6,475 nt of DNA from Pseudomonadota bacterium (GTDB taxonomy: Bacteria; Pseudomonadota; Gammaproteobacteria; Acidiferrobacterales; UBA6901): positions 1-6,475 of the forward strand of contig JAJXUF010000166.1 of assembly GCA_021783175.1 (NCBI GenBank), written 5' to 3'. Numbering within the stretch: the stretch's first letter is position 1; every line of letters begins with the position of its first letter. This document shows, piece by piece, positions 1-5,185 of the stretch. Made by a program: the position numbers and the translations under genes. The notes under the pieces were generated by a model. The model ran no database searches, was not told where the DNA came from, and saw only the letters and a list, made by a program, of their open reading frames with translations.

Positions 1-90
1 CGGAAACAGGCCGCCGAGAACCCCGAAGAGGCCCAAAAACGGCCCTCGCGGGAGGACAAATTCAGTAATCCGATGCTTCAGAGTCATCAT
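1..90 (-). CDS. Possible 5' end of a small membrane or hydrophobic protein (partial)
   Basis: A minus-strand frame starts at tandem ATG codons (88-90 and 85-87) and stays open to the window edge, giving 30 residues. A short basic start (MMTLKHR) is followed by a hydrophobic Gly/Leu/Phe-rich stretch (LGLFGVLGGLF) that could be a first membrane segment. It lies 32 bases downstream of the GST-like gene on the same strand, so it could be the next gene of that operon. Support is weak. There is no clear Shine-Dalgarno, and the opposite strand is also open over these bases (a charged C-terminal-like reading ending at 124-126). I do not recognise a family. Confidence 0.3.
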   Translation of the reverse strand, partial: MMTLKHRITEFVLPRGPFLGLFGVLGGLFP

Positions 91-122
91 GCTTTCGAAA
101 TCGGGTATTTTTCAACAAACTG

Positions 123-800
123 CTAAGTCGTGATCAGCAGACATTCGCGGAGGCGCGTGCGGCAGGTATCTTCGATCCGCTCAATGTAATACATCAGGTC
201 GATTGGCAAGGTCGCGCCGTCCAGCAGTTGCAGCGCAAACAAGTCGGCCGCAAGCAGCATATCTGCGGCTGATGGCCTGTCGAAGTAGAATCGATGCTTT
301 GCCACGCGAGCGGCGAGCTTTTTAAGCTGTGCCAGCTGCATCAGCTGGTTGAATGCCGCATAGCGGTCATTCGAGAGCTCTTCAATGCTGCTGCCAAGCC
401 GAAACCGTACTTCTGCTTTGCAGCTGGCGAGTGCTTCATTGCTGTCGCCGATGCCGCGATACGCAGGAAGTACTGCGGCCTGCAGTCGCCCTAGCAACGC
501 AGCGGCTTTCTGCTGCCAGGCCAGCAGGTCTTCCCAGTCGCGCGCTGGAACGACGCCTGTAAAAATCGGAAATTGCGGCCAGTAATGGTCGAGCTTTTGC
601 AGAATGGAGAGCGAATCGGTGAGGAGCGTCCCGTCATCAAGCTGCAGAACGGGAACCTGCCGGGCAATACCCAACTCGTAAAACGTCTGGTCGTCATCGA
701 ACGCAATGGGCCTGTCGTCGTACGCGATCTGCTTGTAACCCAGGGCCAGGCGAACGCGCTGGGATTCGGGTGACCACCAGAAGTGATAGAGCTTGGTCAT
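123..800 (-). CDS. Glutathione S-transferase-fold protein
   Basis: This 225-residue protein has the two-domain layout of cytosolic glutathione S-transferases. Residues 1 to about 78 form a thioredoxin-like N-terminal domain. It contains the cis-proline motif VPVL at 49-52 and an Asp-Ser pair at 62-63, in the place that binds the gamma-glutamyl part of glutathione. The C-terminal half is helical and includes RPSAADMLLAADLF, like the conserved N-capping box and Asp of GST C-terminal domains. The likely catalytic Ser/Cys position lies in the WWSPESQR segment (residues 8-15). No specific substrate can be inferred. Members of this family range from detoxifying transferases to structural, non-enzymatic proteins. 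Its ATG overlaps the stop of the EVE-domain gene by 4 bases (797-800, ATGA), so translation is probably coupled. Length is normal for the family. Confidence 0.87.
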   Translation of the reverse strand: MTKLYHFWWSPESQRVRLALGYKQIAYDDRPIAFDDDQTFYELGIARQVPVLQLDDGTLLTDSLSILQKLDHYWPQFPIFTGVVPARDWEDLLAWQQKAAALLGRLQAAVLPAYRGIGDSNEALASCKAEVRFRLGSSIEELSNDRYAAFNQLMQLAQLKKLAARVAKHRFYFDRPSAADMLLAADLFALQLLDGATLPIDLMYYIERIEDTCRTRLRECLLITT

Positions 801-1261
801 CGCCGCTCAAGGTCGAGAATGTACTCCCATTCACGTTTTGCCACCGGCATAACCGATAAGCGGTTTCCGCGCGCCAGCAGACGCATTCCTGCCAGGGTCT
901 TGTGGGTTTTCAACTGCTGCAGCGTAACCGGTTTGTCGAATTTTCGCTCGAGCTGGACATCGACCATATACCATCGGGGATTTTCCGCGCTGCTCTTGGG
1001 ATCATAGTGGGGATCATGCGCGTCAAAGGCGGTGAAGTCCGGATATGCCGCGCGCACAATCTCGACGATTCCGACGATTGCTGGTTCGGAGCAGCTCGAG
1101 TGGTAGAAAAATGCCAAGTCGCCGACTTTCATTTGATCGCGCAAGAAATTCCGCGCCTGATAGTTTCTTACACCGTCCCAGTGAGCCGTGCGGTTTTTGA
1201 GCCTCGCGAGATTGTCGATGCTGAAAGTATCCGGCTCGGATTTGAGAATCCAATAATGCAT
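797..1261 (-). CDS. EVE domain-containing protein (PUA-like fold, thymocyte nuclear protein 1 family)
   Basis: The 154-residue product is a single EVE domain over its whole length. Recognisable family segments, in order, are HYWILKSEPDTFSI at the N-terminus, WDGVRNYQARNFLRD, VGDLAFFYHSS, a Pro-Asp-Thr/Ala region with YDPKS, NPRWYMVDV, and the C-terminal GNRLSVMPV followed by EW..IL. EVE domains share the PUA/YTH-like fold and are thought to bind modified bases in DNA or RNA, and the stand-alone bacterial proteins have no firmly established role. I chose the ATG at 1261 because the family begins with this (M)xYWLxKSEP segment. A TTG at 1297 would add 12 unrelated residues and overlap the upstream gene. 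It starts 19 bases after the preceding GST-like gene and overlaps the next one by 4 bases. From memory, an EVE gene next to fau also occurs in Pseudomonas. Confidence 0.95.
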   Translation of the reverse strand: MHYWILKSEPDTFSIDNLARLKNRTAHWDGVRNYQARNFLRDQMKVGDLAFFYHSSCSEPAIVGIVEIVRAAYPDFTAFDAHDPHYDPKSSAENPRWYMVDVQLERKFDKPVTLQQLKTHKTLAGMRLLARGNRLSVMPVAKREWEYILDLERR

Positions 1262-1280
1262 TCGACACGGTGCCCGATAC

Positions 1281-1940
1281 TCAGCGATACATTTCAAACT
1301 GGGAAATGAATTCCGGTTCCGCGCGGGCAGCAGCCAGCCACTCCTGGATTGGCGCCAGCGCCTGAATGGACGCCATATAGTCCTCGGACAGCGGATCGGT
1401 TTTCACTCCATAAGTTGCAAAGCGCAATACTACCGGCGCGTACATTGCATCCGCTACGGTAAAGTGGCCGAAAAGCATCGGGCCGCCTGACCCAAAGCGC
1501 CGGCGGCAGTCGTTCCATATTCCCTGGATACGATCAATGTCTTCTTGAACCCCCTGCGCCATTCCCTTGCCGGGAAATGAGCCGCGGCAATTCAAAGTCA
1601 TGTTCTGACGCAGATTGCTGAAGCCGGAGTGCATTTCGGCGCTAACCGAGCGCGCCACTGCCCGTGCCGCGACCTCCTTTGGCCACAACCCCTTCTCCGG
1701 GAAGCGCTCGGCCAGGTACTCGCAGATTGCCAGTGAATCCCAGATCGTGATATCGCCGTCTTCCAATACAGGTACCTTGCCCGAAGGTGAGTGGCGCAGG
1801 ATGTCGCGCTTCGAGGAGTCCGTGTAAAGTGGGATGCGCAGCTCGTCAAAAGACAAAGCCGACTGTTTCAGTACAAGCCACGGCCGCAGTGACCATGAGG
1901 AGTAATTCTTGTTGCCGATTATGAGCTTGAGGCGGGACAT
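1281..1940 (-). CDS. Glutathione S-transferase family protein
   Basis: This is a 219-residue cytosolic GST homologue. The N-terminal thioredoxin-like domain contains NKNYSSWSLRPW (residues 10-21), where the Ser pair at 14-15 is the likely thiol-activating site, as in zeta-like and related serine GSTs. It also has the cis-Pro motif KVPVL (55-59) and an Asp-Ser pair (68-69) for glutathione binding. The C-terminal helical domain carries FTVADAMYAPVVLRF, matching the conserved GST C-terminal core motif. Length is typical. It starts with ATG, and a GGAG lies about 10 bases upstream. It is only about 20-25% alike by eye to the GST-like protein two genes downstream, so the two are probably not a recent duplication. 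Gene order is fau, 75 bases, this gene, 19 bases, EVE gene, which suggests a shared transcript. The substrate is unknown. Confidence 0.93.
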   Translation of the reverse strand: MSRLKLIIGNKNYSSWSLRPWLVLKQSALSFDELRIPLYTDSSKRDILRHSPSGKVPVLEDGDITIWDSLAICEYLAERFPEKGLWPKEVAARAVARSVSAEMHSGFSNLRQNMTLNCRGSFPGKGMAQGVQEDIDRIQGIWNDCRRRFGSGGPMLFGHFTVADAMYAPVVLRFATYGVKTDPLSEDYMASIQALAPIQEWLAAARAEPEFISQFEMYR

Positions 1941-2015
1941 GTATCTTCAGCTCCGGGTGCATGTTAGATGCAAGGACTTAAGTTACCCTCACATGATGAC
2001 TCCTGTAGCGCCATG

Positions 2016-2609
2016 TTACAGGTATATCGCCTGATCGGTTGCGATTGCATCAAGAGGAATATCCCATGGCTCAGGTGTTAGGGCATCGACTTTCTGAAAA
2101 TCGTAGGCCAGACCGACCAGCTTCGGCCGTGTCCAACAGTGACGATCGCGCAGATACGCGAGACTTTTATCGTAGAATCCGCCGCCCATGCCAAGCCGGT
2201 TGCCCAGAACGTCGAATCCGACGAGTGGCATCAGTACAAGATCCAATTCCTGTGCGCGTACCCACGTTCGCGCCGAGGTCAAGGGTTCCGGAATGCCATA
2301 GCGGTTGGGCCGGAAACGAGTCTTCCGGGTCACTGGAGCGAACCAAAGCCGGTCATGGGAAAGACGAGACAGGACAGGCAAGTAACAGCGTTTGCGCATC
2401 CGCCAGATGCGATTTATGAGTGGTCGCGGATCGATTTCACCGTCGTTGGGAAGGTAACATGCAACGCGGCGGCTCGAGCGAAAATGTGACAATGTGACAA
2501 CCCGGGTGGCAAGTTGCGCAGCGGCCCGCGCCTGTTGCGCTTCGCCAAGCGCCACGCGCAAAGATCGAAGGCGCCGGCGTGACTCAGCTTTCGTTGGAAC
2601 AGTGTTCAC
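2016..2609 (-). CDS. fau: 5-formyltetrahydrofolate cyclo-ligase (5,10-methenyltetrahydrofolate synthetase)
   Basis: The product (197 aa) belongs to the ATP-dependent cyclo-ligase family. These enzymes convert 5-formyltetrahydrofolate to 5,10-methenyltetrahydrofolate in the cytosol and return this storage folate to one-carbon metabolism. Visible motifs are YLPNDGEID (52-60, substrate/ATP region), RYGIPEP (103-109), LMPLVGFD (126-133), and the glycine-rich nucleotide/phosphate-binding GNRLGMGGGFYDK (136-148). The start is a GTG at 2609, the only candidate before the conserved N-terminal Arg-rich helix. No usual ribosome-binding site sits close to it. The nearest GGAGGA is 14 bases upstream, inside the 3' strand of the 6S terminal stem. 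The ssrS-fau pairing is conserved in gammaproteobacteria, where fau is read from the longer 6S transcript. In E. coli this gene (ygfA) has been linked to persistence. Confidence 0.96.
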   Translation of the reverse strand: MNTVPTKAESRRRLRSLRVALGEAQQARAAAQLATRVVTLSHFRSSRRVACYLPNDGEIDPRPLINRIWRMRKRCYLPVLSRLSHDRLWFAPVTRKTRFRPNRYGIPEPLTSARTWVRAQELDLVLMPLVGFDVLGNRLGMGGGFYDKSLAYLRDRHCWTRPKLVGLAYDFQKVDALTPEPWDIPLDAIATDQAIYL

Positions 2610-2616
2610 GAGGAGA

Positions 2617-2629
2617 GGAGGCGTCCTCC
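2617..2629 (-). promoter_or_regulatory. Candidate hairpin masking the fau ribosome-binding site
   Basis: On the minus strand, GGAGG (2629-2625) can pair with CCTCC (2621-2617) across a 3-base loop. The only Shine-Dalgarno-like sequence before fau is therefore either held in the 6S terminal helix or in this local hairpin. This is inferred from pairing only, with no evidence that it operates. Confidence 0.3.
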
Positions 2630-2808
2630 GCCTGTGCCGTACCGCCCTATTACCCTGAACCGAAGGTTCAGGTGGGAGCTACCGAGACGCATCAGGCTTT
2701 CCGCTGCAAGGCGGACTTGCACAACAGCATCTGCTTCAGCGGCCCCCAGGCTATGAATATATAGGTTCAAGGGACCAAGAGCGGACACGAACACCGCAGA
2801 GGGCGCCA
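2620..2808 (-). ncRNA. ssrS: 6S RNA
   Basis: 6S RNA binds sigma70 RNA polymerase holoenzyme by mimicking an open promoter, and damps sigma70 transcription in stationary phase. The gene lies between zapA and fau, its conserved place in gammaproteobacteria. The ends pair as a long terminal stem. On the minus strand, GGCG (2807-2804) pairs with CGCC (2623-2620). CCTCTGC then pairs with GCGGAGG after one mismatch, followed by GTG with CAC. Other shared features are CTTGAACC near the 5' side, a central unpaired region, and near the 3' side an 8-bp hairpin CCTGAACC/GGTTCAGG (2672-2654). That hairpin corresponds to the E. coli element CCUUGAACC...GGUUCAAGG. Size is about 188 nt, against 184 in E. 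coli. The exact 5' end is uncertain by a few bases (2807-2810). Confidence 0.95.
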
Positions 2809-2816
2809 TATCTTTA

Positions 2817-2822
2817 ATAATA
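2817..2822 (-). promoter_or_regulatory. Probable -10 element of the 6S RNA promoter
   Basis: TATTAT (5 of 6 to TATAAT) on the minus strand ends 6-7 bases before the predicted 6S 5' end (about 2809-2810). The matching -35 region, about 17 bases upstream, would fall on the zapA stop and terminator stem and is weak. A TTGACT at 2827-2822 is too close to act as its -35. Confidence 0.5.
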
Positions 2823-2825
2823 GTC

Positions 2826-2846
2826 AAAACCCGAAATCCGGGCTTA
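2826..2846 (-). terminator. Intrinsic terminator of zapA
   Basis: On the minus strand AAGCCCG, a GATTT loop and CGGGTTT form a 7-bp hairpin (one G-U pair), followed directly by T residues. The left arm begins within the zapA TAA stop, so the terminator overlaps the end of the gene. It would separate zapA transcription from the 6S gene that begins about 15-20 bases later. Confidence 0.7.
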
Positions 2847-3149
2847 CAGTAATTCCTCATGCAGGGCGGCGTCAATCTTGCCCCGCAGGGACTTTAATCT
2901 GTGTTCTACGTCGGCCGGGACACCCGCGATCTGTTTGCGCAGTTCCAACAATTCATTGGCAAGATTGAGGGCGGCCATCACCGCGCAACGTTCGGTACCT
3001 ATTACCTTGCCACCATCCTGGATCGCGCGCATCTTTTCGTCAAGATAGCGAGCTGCAGCGGTCAGCGCAATTCGTTCGCTGTCCGGACAGGCGACCATCA
3101 GATCCTTGCCCAGAATCGAAATGTTCACTCCACCCTGAGCGACTTTCAC
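2844..3149 (-). CDS. zapA: Cell division protein ZapA
   Basis: ZapA (101 aa here, usually about 100-110) binds FtsZ and bundles its protofilaments at the division septum. The N-terminal globular part shows the family pattern VNISILGKDLMVACPDSE (residues 8-25). It is followed by an alpha-helical segment with AARYLDEKM, and by ERCAVMAALNLANELL, the strongly conserved core leading into the C-terminal dimerising coiled coil. It starts with GTG at 3149, directly after the TAG stop (3150-3152) of the upstream coiled-coil gene. A GGAG lies about 9 bases before the GTG. No gap separates the two genes, so they are surely co-transcribed, and the neighbour is probably a division-ring partner. Confidence 0.96.
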   Translation of the reverse strand: MKVAQGGVNISILGKDLMVACPDSERIALTAAARYLDEKMRAIQDGGKVIGTERCAVMAALNLANELLELRKQIAGVPADVEHRLKSLRGKIDAALHEELL

Positions 3150-3356
3150 CTAACTGCGCTCCAGTGCCTTCAAGCGGCCAATCATTGCCTCGATCCGAGA
3201 GCGTGCTACCTGAGTCTTCTCTACAAGGCGCGCGTGCTCGTCGACCAGATTCTTCTGGCCCGCTTTCAATGCATGATTCTCGCGATTCAAGCGTCGACAG
3301 GTATCGATTAGCTGGTCGATGCGCTCTTCAAGCTTTGCCAGGTTTTCGCTGTCCAC
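3150..3356 (-). CDS. Small coiled-coil protein of the TIGR02449 family (ZapB-like, partner of ZapA)
   Basis: This 68-residue, highly charged protein is almost entirely a predicted coiled coil. Leu/Ile/Val recur with heptad-like spacing (LAKLEERIDQLIDTCRRL, then ALKAGQKNLVDEHARL). It lacks a signal peptide or membrane segment. Proteins of this size and composition directly upstream of zapA belong to the family known as TIGR02449, sometimes called ZapB-like. A role in linking or stabilising the FtsZ ring is inferred from the fused position with zapA. The start is GTG at 3356, about 22 bases after the predicted transcription start, and no strong Shine-Dalgarno is visible. Confidence 0.88.
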   Translation of the reverse strand: MDSENLAKLEERIDQLIDTCRRLNRENHALKAGQKNLVDEHARLVEKTQVARSRIEAMIGRLKALERS

Positions 3357-3384
3357 GTGTTACGGCCTGCAGGAACCTTATATC

Positions 3385-3413
3385 AATATAGGGCCGGAAG
3401 CTGTCGCGGTCAA
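3385..3413 (-). promoter_or_regulatory. Sigma70-type promoter for the coiled-coil gene and zapA
   Basis: On the minus strand TTGACC (3413-3408) and TATATT (3390-3385) are separated by exactly 17 bases. Each matches its consensus at 5 of 6 positions. The predicted start, near 3378, would leave a leader of about 22 bases before the GTG at 3356. Confidence 0.7.
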
Positions 3414-3792
3414 CGGCTGGGTTGCAGTGCGGCGGTTTGCCGCGAAAGCGTAACGCGACCCAGCAATGTCCTGCTGCAGTTTGGTCATTGTGAATGTTAA
3501 AATAGATTGCCCGGCGCGAGTTTTGGCGCACTGAGGTTAATGCTGTCTTGGTTGGGGGACGTCGGGCAAAACGGCCAGTAGAGCCGCCTTGTCGACGAAG
3601 TCGGGTGAGTTGACCGCGTGGCGCTCGAAAAACTGTTCGCTGCGTTTCTTTCCGAAAAGGCGTTTGCGCTGGTGGGGGCTGTCGCCCAAAGGCAGAAACG
3701 CCGTTACGCTTGGCGAGTTGCAGTTTGGCAAAACTCAGCTCAGTGAAGACTTTTACCGCCTATGGGCGTTAGCGTGTTGGGTGCTTTACAAG
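3414..3792. other. Stretch of unclear content between divergent transcription units
   Basis: No recognised gene lies here. A minus-strand 64-codon frame (3731-3537, TTG start) has about 70% G/C at third positions and a soluble basic composition, but I recognise no family. The plus-strand frame of the desaturase is open back to a TTG at 3589, but that part is Arg/Trp-rich and unlike a desaturase N-terminus. A 13-codon plus-strand frame (ATG 3540, preceded by GAGG) ends at a TAG. A TAAAAT at 3498-3503 could be a -10 for rightward transcription, but its -35 is poor. TGCAGTTTGG occurs twice (3475-3484 and 3719-3728). AAGCGTAACG (about 3446) recurs inverted near 3702. All of these could be chance. 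Confidence 0.4.
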
Positions 3793-4827
3793 ATGACTTC
3801 TTCTGCCATTCCTACGCCCGCTGAGCAGCTGATTCCGGGGCGCCAGAACCTGTTCAAGGCGCTGCTGTTTGTCGGCGCGTTGCTGACATCCTTTTATTTG
3901 GCGCAAGGCGGAGTCGACCTTTTGCACCGTGTCTTCTCGTTCAGCAATGCTTGGGCCCGGCCGGCCGAAATCGCCGCTCGCTGGACCTGGGTGCTGACCC
4001 TGGCTACGATCAATTGTTTTATTATTCTCGGCATGGCTGTGTTGGGCCACGAAGCCGTTCATCGGGTGCTTTTTAAAGGTTCAATTTGGAACGAACTGTG
4101 GGGCGGCATCCTGTCGGCGTTGGCCCTCATTCCTTTTTACATTAACCGCCAGATTCATCTTACGCATCACAGTTACGCACACCAGCCGGGAGCTGATCCC
4201 GAGAATGCGATGCATGATCATGCCTTCTGGTATGCGATGACCGTGGGGTCTTTCATCGGTATCGCGATTCACTATCGCACCTTCGTTTTCAACCTGCTGA
4301 CCCGTCTATTTGACCGCCGCTTCACCGGCCGTGTGCTAAAGGACGCGGTTTTTGTCGTTGCCGCCGGCTTCGTCTATATCTTTCTGGTTCCGCATATGGG
4401 GGTGTCGGCGCGATATAGCACGATACCGACAGCGTTACTTTTCCCGGTGGTGTTCGCGTTTCGCGCGATTTCCGACCATTACGGGGTTCCGGCGATAGTG
4501 CGTCCGGCCGTCGGCGTGGCGCCCGTTTACGATGTCGATGCCGAGGCCTGGCATCGGAATCGGGACGCGCGGCAAAAGGAGGTGAGCGGTTGGGTGGTCT
4601 TGACCAGCCCGTTGCTGGAATGGGTGTGGAGCCACGTGAACTACCACGAAGTTCACCATAAGTACCCATACTTATCTCATCGGTATCTCAAGACGACGTT
4701 CGAGGCCACGCGACACCAAGTGCCGTATCTCGTGGTGAACGGCTATCTGCGGTCCTTTCTCGGTTTGCGCAAACGATCCTACTACGGAAGCCGGCAGGAT
4801 GTGCTCCAGTTTTCCAGCAACAAATAG
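3793..4827 (+). CDS. Membrane fatty acid desaturase-family protein
   Basis: Counting from the ATG at 3793 the product has 344 residues. It shows the three histidine clusters of di-iron membrane desaturases and hydroxylases: HEAVH (86-90), HLTHH (122-126) and NYHEVHH (283-289). An additional His in SDHYG (227-231) is probably also a ligand. Hydrophobic segments lie near 21-37, 68-85, 104-117, 184-201 and 211-225, typical of this inner-membrane fold with the His boxes facing the cytosol. Such enzymes use O2 and reduced ferredoxin, rubredoxin or cytochrome b5-like donors to introduce a double bond or hydroxyl into acyl chains or carotenoids. The substrate cannot be told. An upstream TTG (3589) would add 68 atypical residues. 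I prefer 3793, although no clear Shine-Dalgarno precedes it. It occupies the place before pepP where ygfB usually lies. Confidence 0.9.
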   Translation: MTSSAIPTPAEQLIPGRQNLFKALLFVGALLTSFYLAQGGVDLLHRVFSFSNAWARPAEIAARWTWVLTLATINCFIILGMAVLGHEAVHRVLFKGSIWNELWGGILSALALIPFYINRQIHLTHHSYAHQPGADPENAMHDHAFWYAMTVGSFIGIAIHYRTFVFNLLTRLFDRRFTGRVLKDAVFVVAAGFVYIFLVPHMGVSARYSTIPTALLFPVVFAFRAISDHYGVPAIVRPAVGVAPVYDVDAEAWHRNRDARQKEVSGWVVLTSPLLEWVWSHVNYHEVHHKYPYLSHRYLKTTFEATRHQVPYLVVNGYLRSFLGLRKRSYYGSRQDVLQFSSNK

Positions 4828-4942
4828 CTGTTTAGCAGAGCATTATATCTATAAAGGATAAGGAGATTCGGCCTTGCACAGCCGGGCTCAGGTTTGCCTA
4901 GAGAATTCACGGCGCCGCAATCTGCGATTGACTGGCAAGTGA

Positions 4943-5110
4943 TAGGTTCCTGAATAAAAGGGGATGGCCCTCTGGGCAGTAGGAATTGAGGAGCGGGTCC
5001 CCCTGCCTTGCCGCGACAGGAGGCAAGAGTGAAGGTCCGGTGATCGGCCATTTGGCCGGGGAGTAGCCCCCACAATGAGCGAAATCCGAATGCCAACTTT
5101 TCCCCGGCTG
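4943..5110 (+). ncRNA. Candidate structured RNA, HEARO/omega-RNA-like (orphan, no iscB)
   Basis: Visible pairing on the plus strand is as follows. Helix A is TAGGTTCCT (4943-4951) with AGGAATTGA (4981-4989), including G-U pairs and one mismatch. A hairpin GCCC-TCT-GGGC (4967-4977) lies inside it. GGGGA (4960-4964) can pair with TCCCC (4998-5002), which would cross helix A as a pseudoknot. CTTGCC (5007-5012) pairs with GGCAAG (5022-5027), CGGCC-ATTT-GGCCG spans 5045-5058, and GGGG-AGTAG-CCCC spans 5058-5070. The tract AATGAGCGAAATCCG (5074-5088) follows. Helix A starts directly after GTGA (4939-4942). HEARO RNAs, the omega RNAs of IscB nucleases, are remembered as inserting after ATGA or GTGA with the guide just upstream. 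No IscB reading frame follows. The assignment is from memory and folding by eye, and the 3' end is uncertain. Another mobile or cis-regulatory RNA is possible. Confidence 0.45.
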
Positions 5111-5150
5111 GGCCAATCAACCCCCCCAAGATGCCGATGGCCGGCAAGTT

Positions 5151-5179
5151 TTCAAACCGTGCCAGCATTAAGGCATAAT
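5151..5179 (+). promoter_or_regulatory. Possible promoter of pepP
   Basis: TTCAAA (5151-5156; 4 of 6) and CATAAT (5174-5179; 5 of 6) are 17 bases apart. The predicted start would fall at or next to the A of the pepP ATG (5186), so a transcript from here would be leaderless or nearly so. Other upstream promoters are likely too. Confidence 0.35.
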
Positions 5180-5185
5180 TGAGGC

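Larger units (their letters stand above)
4828..5185. other. 358-base spacer between the desaturase and pepP
   Basis: No convincing protein gene is present. The first 115 bases hold an AT-rich segment with TATAAA (4850-4855). An AAGGAG (4859-4864) lies before a TTG (4874) that opens only a 22-codon Arg-rich frame ending at the TGA of 4940-4942. From 4943 the DNA becomes dense in short inverted repeats and reads as a structured RNA (separate entry). The last 35 bases hold a possible pepP promoter. Confidence 0.6.

Noticed and set aside
902..1309. Plus-strand open frame of 135 codons
   Set aside because: It lies entirely opposite the clearly conserved EVE-domain gene and has no family features.
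2002..2022. Hairpin CCTGTA...TACAGG across the fau stop codon as a terminator
   Set aside because: It is short, with no T run after it on the minus strand, and the GST gene follows 75 bases on in the same direction, so termination is not supported.
2039..2489. Two plus-strand open frames opposite fau
   Set aside because: The minus-strand fau carries every family motif, and the plus-strand readings are compositionally implausible.
3589..3792. N-terminal extension of the desaturase to a TTG at 3589
   Set aside because: The 68 extra residues are Arg/Trp/Lys-rich, lack resemblance to desaturase N-termini, and have no ribosome-binding site. The ATG at 3793 gives a normal family length.
4874..4942. 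22-codon frame from a TTG preceded by AAGGAG
   Set aside because: The spacing of the Shine-Dalgarno is good, but the product is very short, Arg-rich and unrecognised, with no independent evidence of coding.
4782..5168. Minus-strand 128-codon frame across the spacer
   Set aside because: It overlaps the end of the desaturase, has no recognisable family, and its openness follows from GC-rich inverted repeats.
5075..5182. 35-codon plus-strand frame in the spacer, in frame with pepP
   Set aside because: It is Pro/Arg-rich, ends at TGA 4 bases before pepP, has no ribosome-binding site, and overlaps the structured-RNA candidate. It does not look like the start of an IscB protein.
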